Shown in pieces: positions 55,640-64,000 of a DNA stretch of 64,000 bases. This DNA comes from Stomoxys calcitrans (taxonomy: Eukaryota > Arthropoda > Insecta > Diptera > Muscidae). The position numbers were made by a program, and so were the translations under genes. Position 1 is the first letter of the stretch, and every line of letters begins with the position of its first letter. Below the pieces are notes generated by a model. The model searched no databases. It was not told where the DNA came from and worked only from the letters and a program-made list of their open reading frames with translations. The DNA lies in NCBI RefSeq assembly GCF_963082655.1, contig NC_081556.1:152303501-152367500 (forward strand), given 5' to 3'.

Positions 55640-56722
55640 AACAAGTAAAAGCGTGCTAAGTTCGGCCGGGCCGAATCTTATGTACCCTCCACCATGGATC
55701 GCATTTGTCGAGTTCTTTTCCCGGCATCTCTTCTTAGGAAAAAAAAAAATATAAGAAAAGATTTGCTCTGCTATTAGAGCGATATTTAGATATGGTCCGG
55801 TTTGGACCACAATTAAATTATATTTATGTTGGAGACCTGTGTAAAATGTCAAATTCGAATAAGAATTGCGCTCTTTGTAGGCTCAAGAAGTAAAATAGGG
55901 AGATCGATTTATATGGGAGCTGTATCGGGCTATAGACCGATTCAGACCATAATAAACACGTATGTTAATGGTCATGAGAGAATCCGTCGTACAAAATTTC
56001 AGGCAAATCGGATAATAATTGCGACCTCTAGGGGCTCAAGAAGTCAAGATCCCAGATCGGTTTACATGGCAGCTAAATCAGGTTATGGACCGACTTGTAC
56101 TTTATTTGACATAGTTGTTGAAAGTAACAATAATAAACGTCTTGCGAAATTTCAGCCAAATCGGATAGGAATTGCGCCCTTTAGAAGCTCAAGAAGTCAT
56201 GTCCCCAGATCTGTTTATATGACAGCTATATCAGGTTATGAACCGATTTGAACCATATTTGGCACAGTTGTTGGATATCATAACAAAATACTACGTGCCA
56301 AAATTTATTCAAATTGGATAAGTGCAAAATTTCATCCCAATCGTGCAAAATTTCATCCCAATCGTGCAAAATTTCATCCCAATCTAGGGGCTGAAGAAGT
56401 CAAGACCCAAGATCGGTTCATATGACAGCTATATCAAAACATGGACCGATATGGCCCATTTACAATACCAACCGACCTACACTATTAAGAAGTATTTGTG
56501 CAAAATTTCAAGCGGCTAGCTTTACTCTTTCGGAAGTTAGCGTGCTTTCGACAGACAGACGGACGGACGGACGGACAGATGGACGGACATGGCTAGATCG
56601 ACATAAAATTTCACGACGATCAAGGATATATATACTTTATAGGGTCTCAGACGAATATTTCGAGTAGTTACAATCAGAATGACGAAATTAGTATACCCCC
56701 CATCTTATGGTGGAGGGTATAA
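55640..56722 (+). mobile_element. Class A DINE-1-like element nested in a DDE transposon
   Basis: Starts AACAAGTAAAAGCGTGC and ends GGTGGAGGGTATAAAA. Flanks are GCATTAAG(A) on the left and AGTCACAGTTTGG on the right; both belong to the transposase gene. Contains about five units, a 21-bp triplication at 56322-56384, and a microsatellite at about 56552-56590. Confidence 0.93.
56322..56384 (+). repeat. 21-bp triplication inside a class A unit
   Basis: GTGCAAAATTTCATCCCAAT plus C starts at 56322, 56343 and 56364; three identical copies. Confidence 0.95.
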
Positions 56723-57186
56723 AAAGTCACAGTTTGGTGCGGTTTATGGGCTGGTGGCATCATTGGACCGTACTTCTTCAAAGATGATGCGAAGAGTAAG
56801 GTAACCGTGAATGATGAGCGCTACCGTGCAATGATATAAAATTTTTTTTTGCCCAAAAATTTAAGAGCTTCACTTGCATGACATGTGGTTTCAACAAGAT
56901 GGCGCTACATGTCACAAAGCATGCGTAACATTGGACTTATTGATAGGCAAGTTTGGTGAACATTTTATTTCACGTTGGGACCCATCATCATCAATTGGCC
57001 GCCTAGATTGTGCGATTTATGGGGCCATATTAATGTTCATGTCTATGCAGACAAACCCGCTTTAATTAGAGCATTGGAAGACAACATTGAAGCATTTATT
57101 TGTGAGATATCGCCTCAAATGTTGGAAAGAGTAAGCCAAAATTGAACTACGTGGATTGGCCATTTGAGGCGCAGTCACGGTGAACA

Positions 57187-58380
57187 TAGAGCGATAGACC
57201 CATTGATAAGTGCACCGATCGACTCAGAATCAGTTTCTGATTCGATTTAGCTATGTCTGTCTGTCCGTCTGTCCATGTTAATTTGTGTACAAAGTGCAGG
57301 TCGCAGTTTTCATCCGATCGTCTTAAAATTTGGTATAGGCATGTTTTTCGGCCTAGAGTCGAAGTCTATTGAAATTGAAAAAAATCAGTTCAGATTTGGA
57401 TATATCTCCCACATATATGTTCGTCCGATTTTCAGTAATAATGCAATTAAATGGTCATTTTTGAACCGATTTTCTCGAAATTTGGCAGGAAGAATTTTCT
57501 AATAACTCTCGACATTACTGGTGAATTTTATGGAAATCGGTTCAGATTTAGATATAACTCACATATATATGTTTGTCCGATTTTGAGAATTATTGCAATA
57601 AAGTGCTCATTTGTTAACCGATTCTCTTAAAATTTGGCAGGAAGAATTTTCTAATGACTCTCGACATTGTTGGTGAATTTCATGGAAATCGGTTAAGATT
57701 TAGATATAGCTCTCATATATAAAAATCGCCCGATTTTCACTCCTAGAGCCACAGAAAGAGCATTTATTGACCAAATTTCCCAACATTTTTTACAACGATT
57801 TCTTTCACGACTTCCACAATGTCTATAAAGTTTTCTCGAAATCGGTACAGATTTAGATATAGCTCCCATACATATGTTCGTCCGATTTGCAGTAATATTG
57901 CAATAAAATGGTCTTTTGTTAACCGATTCTCTCGAAATTCGGCAGGAAGGATTTTCTCTTGACTCTTGACATTAATAATGGTGAATTTCATAGAAATCGG
58001 CGCAGATTTAGACATAGCTGTTATATATGTATATCGCCAGACTTTCACTTCTAGAGCCACTGCAAGCGCTTTGTTTGACCAATCTTGCCAAAATTTTGCA
58101 CAACGCTTTCCTCGACGACTACCATTTTATCTGATAAGTTTGCTCCAAATCGGTTCAAAATTAGATATTGGTCCCATATATATGTTTGTCAGATTTTGGG
58201 TAATTTGCAATAATGTTGTCGTTTGTCTGCCGTAGTTATTATTAGAGTTTGTACATATTTGCTCGCCGAAGTCCATCAAATTTGATTCAGAATTGGATAT
58301 AGCTCCCACAGTGAACTTATAGGGTAGGTGTAGGGTATTACACAGTCGGCACCGCCCGACTTTTGCCCTTCCTTACTGGT
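57187..58380 (-). mobile_element. Class E DINE-like element, minus strand
   Basis: Opens with ATAGACCCATTGATAAGTGC, TTCGATTTAGCTATGTCTGT and a GTCTGTCCGTCTGTCC run; the ATACCC hairpin end is lost. Units carry TTTGGCAGGAAGAATTTTC at 57481 and 57633 (152) and TTCGGCAGGAAGG at 57938 (two periods). The 5' end near 58340-58380 has TAGGGTATTACACAGTCGGC, the stem AGTCGG...CCGACT (complementary strand) and CCTTACTGGTTTTT. Confidence 0.85.
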
Positions 58381-58830
58381 TTTTAACTAATTTGGTTGCA
58401 AAAAGTTTCGCAACCACTACGTACTTTTATGACTTCCAACAACGTTTTGTCAAGAAATTCTAAAATCGGTCTTTAACCTCTTGCAGCTGCCATACCACCG
58501 CTTAATCCAAAAGTTCGTTTAGCTCAATGTTTGTGTGGGATGATAATGTCTTGAAAACGAAAATACAAAACTGGGCTTTCTCTTGTCCCATGGTAAAGGT
58601 TTTCAAAAGGCATAAAAAGATAGGTTTTTGAAAAAGGTAGTCATTTGCAAAAATTAGTTTTCCTTTCGTTGCATTATATCTCAAACTATTCTATGATGGT
58701 GTTTTGTCTTATGATCTAGCATACAAATAATTTCTATAGCTGACACATTTAAAGCATGAAAGAGTTTTCAGTCTTTTGTTAAATTCGCAAATAAAGTTGA
58801 GTTGAGTGTGCTGTTTGATCTACTTTTCCA
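58381..58830. other. Unique stretch upstream of gene 2
   Basis: No coding frame supported. Confidence 0.4.
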
Positions 58831-59003
58831 TTTGCCAAAATTTTAATTTGCAAATTTTTGCATGGCGTTTTTGTTTTGAGTAGTGCCTAAATTCGAAAGC
58901 TAAACAATCAATAACAGCCAATCGTTTATATTTGGCAAAATATGACGAAAAAATCATTGGCCTAAGAATGATTTATAAGACAGCCACATCAGTCTCAACC
59001 AGT
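58831..59003 (+). promoter_or_regulatory. Putative promoter of the 238-aa secreted-protein gene
   Basis: TTTGCCAAAA at 58831-58840 and TTTGGCAAAA at 58931-58940 match the motif upstream of paralogue 1. TTTATAAG at 58972-58979 is a good TATA box; CCAGTG at about 58999-59004, 28 bp further, fits an initiator. Confidence 0.5.
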
Positions 59004-59060
59004 GTAGTTCTTCTTTAACTGACTATCTGTGCAGTGCTGCGAAAAACTAGAAAAATAAAA

Positions 59061-59777
59061 ATGTTACCCAAGTTCTGGCCTTTATTAACACTGACACTTT
59101 GCCTGCAAAGTGTGATTAGTATACCGGCTAGAAAGAGTGCAGGACATAACATGGGCCACCTTTATCGAGATGGTACTCAATATGCTTGGAGAACGGAATT
59201 TCTTCCACAAAGTGTAGATGACGATCACGATTCACAGGATTCAACTGACAGTGGAAACCAGGATAAAAAAACTCGTAATTTAAGCGTTAACATAGCACCT
59301 CTATGGGCCACCACGATCGAACCCAGTACAGATACATCTGAGGTCATTAAAGATGACGAAGATCCTAAAATCGATAGAAACATTTACAATATGTTGCGCA
59401 GACTAACGTCGGATTTGCGGCAGCTGTTAGACAATGCGGATAGGAGAACACAGAGCAAGGCCCCAGAAAACGCTCCAATAATTATAACACCAATTCTAAA
59501 CCCTTATGGGATAGAAGGATTGCAGCTGAATAATCCTGTGGCAAATAGACTGGCAAACTCTGTGATGAATGCAAATCCTATGGTCAATCCTTTGGCTGAA
59601 ACCTTGGCTCAAACTCTTGCCACACGTTTTTCAAATGCATTGCCAACCAATGCTGTCAACTTTGGCACTGTTCCTTATTATCAACAGTTGCCTGTAAGTC
59701 CATCTGCATACTCACCATCCAATTCTATATCAGCCGATAGACTTCTAAGAATACTTTCGGGACAAAATTTTAAATAA
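59061..59777 (+). CDS. Secreted protein of an unrecognised family, paralogue 2
   Basis: 238 residues from the ATG at 59061 (context ATAAAAATG). The frame is open nine codons further up but only with a GTG, so ATG is the start. Residues 1-20 are a signal peptide (MLPKFWPLL...CLQSVIS) followed by IPARKS, equal in length and site to paralogue 1 (VPTRAD). Then GHLYRDGTQYAWRTEF (32-47), an acidic stretch (52-67), and the helix NMLRRLTSDLRQLLDNADRR (110-129). APIIITPILNPYGIEGLQ (138-155) with LNN, an Asn/Ala-rich part (158-195), YYQQLPVSP (206-214) and DRLLRILSGQNFK at the C-terminus (226-238) follow. It stops where paralogue 1 goes on with a Thr/Pro linker and acidic tail. NLS (73) is an N-glycosylation sequon. 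No intron. AATAAA at 59773 (overlapping the stop), 59782 and 59800. Function unknown; the constraint on the matching blocks suggests a real protein family. Confidence 0.85.
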   Translation: MLPKFWPLLTLTLCLQSVISIPARKSAGHNMGHLYRDGTQYAWRTEFLPQSVDDDHDSQDSTDSGNQDKKTRNLSVNIAPLWATTIEPSTDTSEVIKDDEDPKIDRNIYNMLRRLTSDLRQLLDNADRRTQSKAPENAPIIITPILNPYGIEGLQLNNPVANRLANSVMNANPMVNPLAETLAQTLATRFSNALPTNAVNFGTVPYYQQLPVSPSAYSPSNSISADRLLRILSGQNFK

Positions 59778-59805
59778 AACTAATAAAACGAAGATATCGA
59801 ATAAA
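59773..59805 (+). terminator. Polyadenylation signals of the 238-aa gene
   Basis: AATAAA at 59773-59778, 59782-59787 and 59800-59805. Confidence 0.6.
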
Positions 59806-60331
59806 GAAGCAATGAACATCAATTGGAGTTTTTTAATTTTTTTCTTAATTTTGGATGTTTAAAGGATCATTTTGAACTTTTGTTTGGTTTTTGGGAAACC
59901 AACAGATATTTTTTTTTTATTTCTGTGAAAATATTTATGGAGTTTTTAAACAGCTGAAGAATTTATAAAGGATATTATAAGGCTGTTTCTGAGGATATTT
60001 TATTATAATGGCCCGGATAACGGCTAAGTGATCTTTGGCAAGCCTCTTTTCAAAAACAAAACTTTTTTAGACATTTATCCTGGAGCTGCCTCTCCAATCT
60101 TTGGCATAAAATTTGCAGTTATCTTTCTCTACTCATATTTATATTAATAAACGGCCAAAAGTTTTATAAAGGCGATTTTGTGTTACATAATGCGGTAAAA
60201 CAGCTGATTGGATTTTGATGAAATTGGCATCAATCGAAAGATATTTTCTCCGGAGAAGCGACGGATATATATGAAAATTAGTTTTCCTTAAAGAAAAGCT
60301 ACGAAAATGAGGAATTGATTTTTAATAAAAG
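59806..60331. other. Unique AT-rich stretch
   Basis: No gene or known repeat; poly-T at 59911. Confidence 0.45.
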
Positions 60332-61287
60332 AACAAGTAACAGCGTTCGGACGGGACGAATCTTATATACCCTCCACCAAGGGTCGTATTTGTCGAGCTC
60401 TTGCCACGGTATCTCTTTTTAGGCAGACAAAGGATAAAAGAAAAGAATTACTATGTTATTGGAACAATATCAAGTTATGGTTCATTTCAGACCATAATTG
60501 AACTGAATATTGGAGACCATAGTAGAAGTTATTATGCCAAATCTAGTAAGAATTGCGCACTTTAGGGGATGAAGAAGTAAAATGGGGAGATCGGTTTATA
60601 GGGGAGCTGTATTAGGCTATAAAACAATTCACGCCATATTCGACACGTATGTTAAAGGTCATGAGAAAAGCCGGTGTACAAAATATCAGCCAAATCTTAC
60701 TATCCGATTTTGCGTCCTCTAGTGGCTCAAGAAGTCATGTTTATATGGCAGCTATATCAGGTTATGGACCGATTTGAACTATTCTTAGCACAGTTGTTGA
60801 AAGTCATAACAAAACATTTCACGCAAAATTTCAACCAAATCGGATAATAATTGCGTCCTCTAGTGGCTCAAGAGTCAACACCCCAGATCGGTTTATATGG
60901 TAGCTATATCAGGTTAAGGACCGATTTGCACCATACTCAGCACAGTTTTTGGAAGTCATAATGCAACATTTCATACAGAATTTCAGCCAAATCGGATAAG
61001 AATTGTGCCCTCTAGCGGCTGAAGAAGTCAAGATCTCAGATGGGTTTATATGACAGCTATATCAAAACGTGGACCGATATAGCCCATTTACAATCCCAAC
61101 CGACCTACACAAATAAGAAGTGTTTGTGCAAAATTTCAAGCAGCTAGCTTTACTCCTTCGAAAGTTAGCGTGCTTTCGACAGACAGACGGACGGACATGG
61201 CTAGTTCGACTTACACGAATATTTCGAGGAGTTACCAATGGAATGACGAAATTAGTATACCCCCATTCTATGGTGGAGGGTATAAAA
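60332..61287 (+). mobile_element. Class A DINE-1-like element, plus strand, older copy
   Basis: AACAAGTAACAGCGTTCGG start (palindrome partly lost), TATATACCCTCCACCAAGGG, about four units with more substitutions than other copies. Then the GACAGACAGACGGACGGACA block at 61178, a shortened TTCGAGGAGTTACC and the hairpin ATACCCCCATTCTATGGTGG with AGGGTATA. Confidence 0.87.
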
Positions 61288-61867
61288 AAATGGGGTCATT
61301 CCTTTTCATTAAACCACCTAAAATGACGATGAAGGTTTTATATGTTGAGTACGAACCTTACTTGAAATATGGAATAAACTTTTAGAGAGTTTTACCCAGA
61401 AAGGCACCACCAGACATGTAGCCTTGCTGTGATAATACTGGGTTGAACCTCAAGGTATTTAGGAACAGAGTAGGAATTTCACATCAACATTTTTGGGCCA
61501 ACAATCTCATGGGTCTCCAAAACTGCTCGAAAAACATGTTGCTGACTTAACATAATCTCTGGGGAACTTATTTCTGAATTCAAAATCCGCTCAGTTTGTA
61601 GAGCAGACGAGCTTTTGAAACTGCGATTTACCTTACACATTCCTGGGGAACTGGAATCTGTTGCTAGCGAAATGTAAGCTGATTCCTGGGTGTCAAGCCC
61701 AAAGGGAAACAAATGACAGATTGTCACAAAGAGCGGGTTGTGAACAATCCAAAATAATGTGGCCCAATCTAGACTTGAAGAAGTCTACCGCTTTGCTGTC
61801 CCTGGCTAGAACAGACGTCTCAGTCACTGTGTCTGATTGGAAATCATGCTGACAGACTGAAGGTTGT
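61288..61867. other. Unique stretch
   Basis: Opposed short frames (61479-61727 minus, 61661-61852 plus) are not recognised. No gene supported. Confidence 0.4.
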
Positions 61868-62695
61868 ACAGGGTTTTTTTACAGCGTCGCTACAAAATAG
61901 AACGTTAGGGACAGCAAACGACGCCATTTTTTGCCGTTCTTTTGACATTTCTCTTCATTAAGGTTTGCCATTTCCAGATGGAAAGATATACAAGCCAACA
62001 ACGAGGCGAAATTATTAAAATCTGCTACCGAAATTCGGAGTCAATGGCCTCAAAATCATAATCAGCGATGAGGCTCATGTCTGGCTGAATGGCTTCGTCA
62101 ATAAGCAAAATACGCGTTATTGGTCACACAGCAATCCACACGTACTCCATTAGTCATTATTGCATCCTGAAAAATTACGTTTTGGTGCGGTTTATGGGCC
62201 GGCGGCGTCATTGGGCCATACTTCTTCCGTGGTAATAAAGACCGGAACGTTACAGTGAATGGGAATCGCTACCGTTTTTGTCCCCAATTGGATGATATGG
62301 ACTTGGAGAACATGTGGTTCCCACAGGATGGCGCCGCAAGCCACTCAGCGAATGCCACAATCAATTTATTGGAAACCAAGTATGAAGAACGTATTATCTC
62401 ACGAAATGGTCCAGTCGATTGGACGCCGTTAGACTATGCCATCTATGCCAATAACCCAGCGACGCTTAATGAACTTCATACGAATATCGAACGCTAATTT
62501 GCAGCAGTATCGGCAGATTTATGCCTGAAACCCGTTTGAAATTGGGTTCATCGTCTGGAGTTCTACAAGAGTGCTCGAGGTGGCCATCCATAAATAATGG
62601 CATCGAACTTGCTTTCACAGAAATATCCACAATCGTTTTTGTTTCATTAAAAAAAACGTTTGTAGCTCTCTAATTAAAAAAACAGATAATTAACG
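61868..62695 (+). pseudogene. Tc1/mariner-like transposon copy 3, second family, internally deleted
   Basis: Possible ends ACAGGGTTTTTTTACAG (left) and its rough complement AATTAAAAAAACAGA (right, 62683-62696). The ATG at 61978 gives MERYTSQQRGEIIKICYRNS and ESMAS, then directly KIIISDEAHVWLNGFVNKQN. The middle, including the second DNA-binding part, is missing. The rest reads YWSHSNPH, a stop, then WCGLWAGGVIGPYFF-like sequence in a shifted frame. NMWFPQDGAASHSANATINL (second Asp) and VDWTPLDYAIYANNPATLNE follow, where the usual long block between TPLDY and the C-terminus is shortened. It differs from the MNRLTNEQ family at 27 and 55 kb. Confidence 0.85.
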
Positions 62696-62699
62696 ACTT

Positions 62700-63591
62700 C
62701 TGCAGAAGCTGTGAGGACGTTGAGTAAGGACATCTGCTGTGGGTATGTTTTGCACTGGCAGTCAGAAGGAGTCCCACTTTAGGTTCTCATTCCTTTGAGA
62801 AATAGTTACAGTTAGTGAATGTGAATATTCGTGAGTTGTTGGGCTCTTAAAGCGATCTGCTTGGTTCAATGGTAGGAACTAGAGGCATATTCTATCTTCT
62901 AAATATTTCTGTGGTATCACAATGGACGAAACTGTTTATGTGAGTCTGATGGCAGACTTCCACATAAACCTAAACTAATCTACGTGACGGTGAGGAGTCT
63001 TTTTGGTGACGCCATGATATACTGCCGACTACAAAGCAGCTTCCAAATTATTTTCCCCATAAATGGTCGCATTTTCTTTGGCGCCAGGCTGCATGAAAAC
63101 GATTACAAAGCGCCCATAGCGGTTACATGGTGAGGTACACAAACATTTTGTTCACATTGAGATATTTGAGTTCGCCAACAAAAGCAGGTAGTGTTTTTTC
63201 AGTCAAATACAACGCAATCACACTACTACGATTGAACTCCATCGGGAATAACTGTATTTTTAAATAAATTTAGAAGCACATACTTTTGGTGGCTTGTAAA
63301 CAATATAATGAGCTGTCAATAAAGCCCTATTTCATGTAGTTATCATTTTGTAGTTTGACAGATATGAAAGTGTGAATTTGAAAACAATTCGTGTCAGCTA
63401 ACATGTAGACAGTAAACCTCACCTTGTTGAATCCGTAGAGAACTACTCCCTTAAACTTGTTGAGATCTTCGAGGATGATGAATTTTAGTTTGACTACAAC
63501 ATGTGTCCGATTTCCATCAGTTTTATCTAAATTACCAGTCGTAGGCCGAATGACTGGGATTACAGTTCCTCACTCACCCTCTAAGTCAGAC
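62700..63591. other. Unique region
   Basis: No supported gene or repeat. Confidence 0.4.
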
Positions 63592-63685
63592 CAAAGTAGC
63601 GCAGATGGTAGCATGTGCACCTATGGTAGAACGTCTGGGTTCGAAACCTGGCGAGAACATAAAAAAAAATTTTCAATAACCTGCA
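63592..63685 (+). mobile_element. SINE head (tRNA-like part)
   Basis: A-box TAGCGCAGATGG and B-box GGTTCGAAACC at proper spacing, then CTGGCGAGAACATAAAAAAA, TTTTCAAT. The SINE body is missing. Confidence 0.75.
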
Positions 63686-64000
63686 AAATATACATTTCTT
63701 TGAATCTGCCTCTATGCCAGGCTGCATTATTACAATTTCATAGTTTGCTAGAATCGAAGGTGGAATGTGATGATACGGTAGTTTCTTTAAAAACATCATT
63801 TCATGTAACTTTCACAAGTTCTCAATGGAAGTACTTTTCCACTATGCAAAATCGAAAGAAATGCCTTTTGTCTCAAACTTGCTACATAGCTGTCAGACAA
63901 TAAAAAGCGAAAGAAAAGACAGCAGTTTGCAAAAATTTTTTGCAAAACAAAACAAAAGGCTTTCATGGGTCATTAACTTGAATGATGGACGCTAAGCTGT
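63686..64000. other. Unique stretch to window end
   Basis: An open frame runs across the SINE head to 63903 and is not credible as a gene. Poly-A rich end. Confidence 0.4.

Larger units (their letters stand above)
55322..57186 (+). pseudogene. Tc1/mariner-like transposon copy 2, deleted and split by a class A element
   Basis: Left end AACGGTGATTTTTTAGCC after TA. The ATG at 55434 gives NRLTNEQRLQIIEFYYKNSC, then VKKVNRALLP, then a jump into the block with DEAQF and a VNKQNYQFWSEDQ stretch. The missing segment is the same as in copy 1 to within a few bases. At 55640-56722 a complete class A element is inserted. The transposase continues at 56723 (VTVWCGLWAGGIIGPYFFKD in effect, with changes), DMWFQQDGATCH at 56880, and DKPALIRALEDNIEAFI in a shifted frame near 57060. 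The right end is missing; a class E element starts at about 57187. Confidence 0.85.

Noticed and set aside
59034..59060. Upstream start for the 238-aa protein
   Set aside because: Nine extra codons begin with GTG, and the signal peptide fits the ATG at 59061, matching the paralogue.
63457..63903. 148-codon plus-strand frame at the window end
   Set aside because: It runs through a SINE head and AT-rich DNA; no domain.
1..64000. Endogenous virus or LTR retrotransposon
   Set aside because: No paired LTRs, primer-binding site, protease or integrase motif seen; the retroelement pieces are non-LTR type.

Overview
The window looks like nuclear DNA of a higher fly (Brachycera, probably a calyptrate such as a muscid, perhaps Stomoxys or a relative). 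Evidence: AT-rich sequence with large unique gaps; abundant elements ending in a DINE-1/INE-1-like block (a TATATATTCTTGATC core, GTCGATCTAGCCATGTCC, then a GTCC/GTCT microsatellite); mariner-type MITEs; tRNA-derived SINEs; Tc1/mariner and non-LTR retrotransposon remnants. The species is inferred, not proven. I see no rRNA, functional tRNA, CRISPR or prokaryotic feature.

Only two convincing protein genes are present: intronless, secreted-protein genes on the + strand at 48031-48945 (304 aa) and 59061-59777 (238 aa). They are clear paralogues with the same block order: a 20-residue signal peptide, V/I-P-x-R, G-x-LY-x-D, a leucine-rich helix, a TP-x-x-x-PYG block, YYQQL and a final LLR-x-L-x-GQ block. 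I do not recognise the family. A third candidate is a possible exon at 42130-42512 that needs one frame change to read through.

The rest is mostly repeats. (1) DINE-1-like (Helentron-associated) elements carry tandem units of 153 bp. I sort them into class A (GAATTGCGC...CTCTAGAGGCTCAAGAAGTC type), class B (ATAAATGCGCCTTTTATGGG type), class E (TTTGGCAGGAAG type), class F (short, few units) and a class C array of 115-150 bp units at 4830-8160. Their ends are a palindrome such as TTCGGCCGGGCCGAA on one side and an ATACCC...GGGTAT hairpin on the other. (2) A separate family, here class G, has 131-bp units (37201-38190; fragments at 20640 and 54172). (3) There are six copies or fragments of a 236-bp mariner-type MITE. 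(4) There are eight copies or fragments of a roughly 310-bp tRNA-derived SINE. (5) Three Tc1/mariner-like transposase pseudogenes are all internally deleted. (6) Non-LTR remnants include a jockey-like RT (2260-3958, minus), LOA/I-like RT plus RNase H pieces, and RTE-like pieces. (7) Simple arrays include a pure AAAAT array of over 600 bp at 34392-35104 and a 19-bp minisatellite at 40560-41760.

Layout: 1-8.2 kb repeats with a retroelement; 8.2-10.9 kb mostly unique; 11-18.5 kb class A/B elements; 18.5-24 kb mostly unique with one SINE; 24-33.5 kb class B elements, DDE and retroelement debris; 34.4-38.5 kb AAAAT array, a long class A element and class G; 38.5-42.6 kb unique DNA, minisatellite and candidate exon; 43-47.7 kb class A, LOA-like element and a class E end; 48-49 kb gene 1; 49.3-58.4 kb dense DINE-like elements with a nested transposon; 59-59.8 kb gene 2; 60.3-61.3 kb class A; 61.9-62.7 kb DDE pseudogene; then unique DNA to the end. 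Class boundaries are approximate because they were read by eye.
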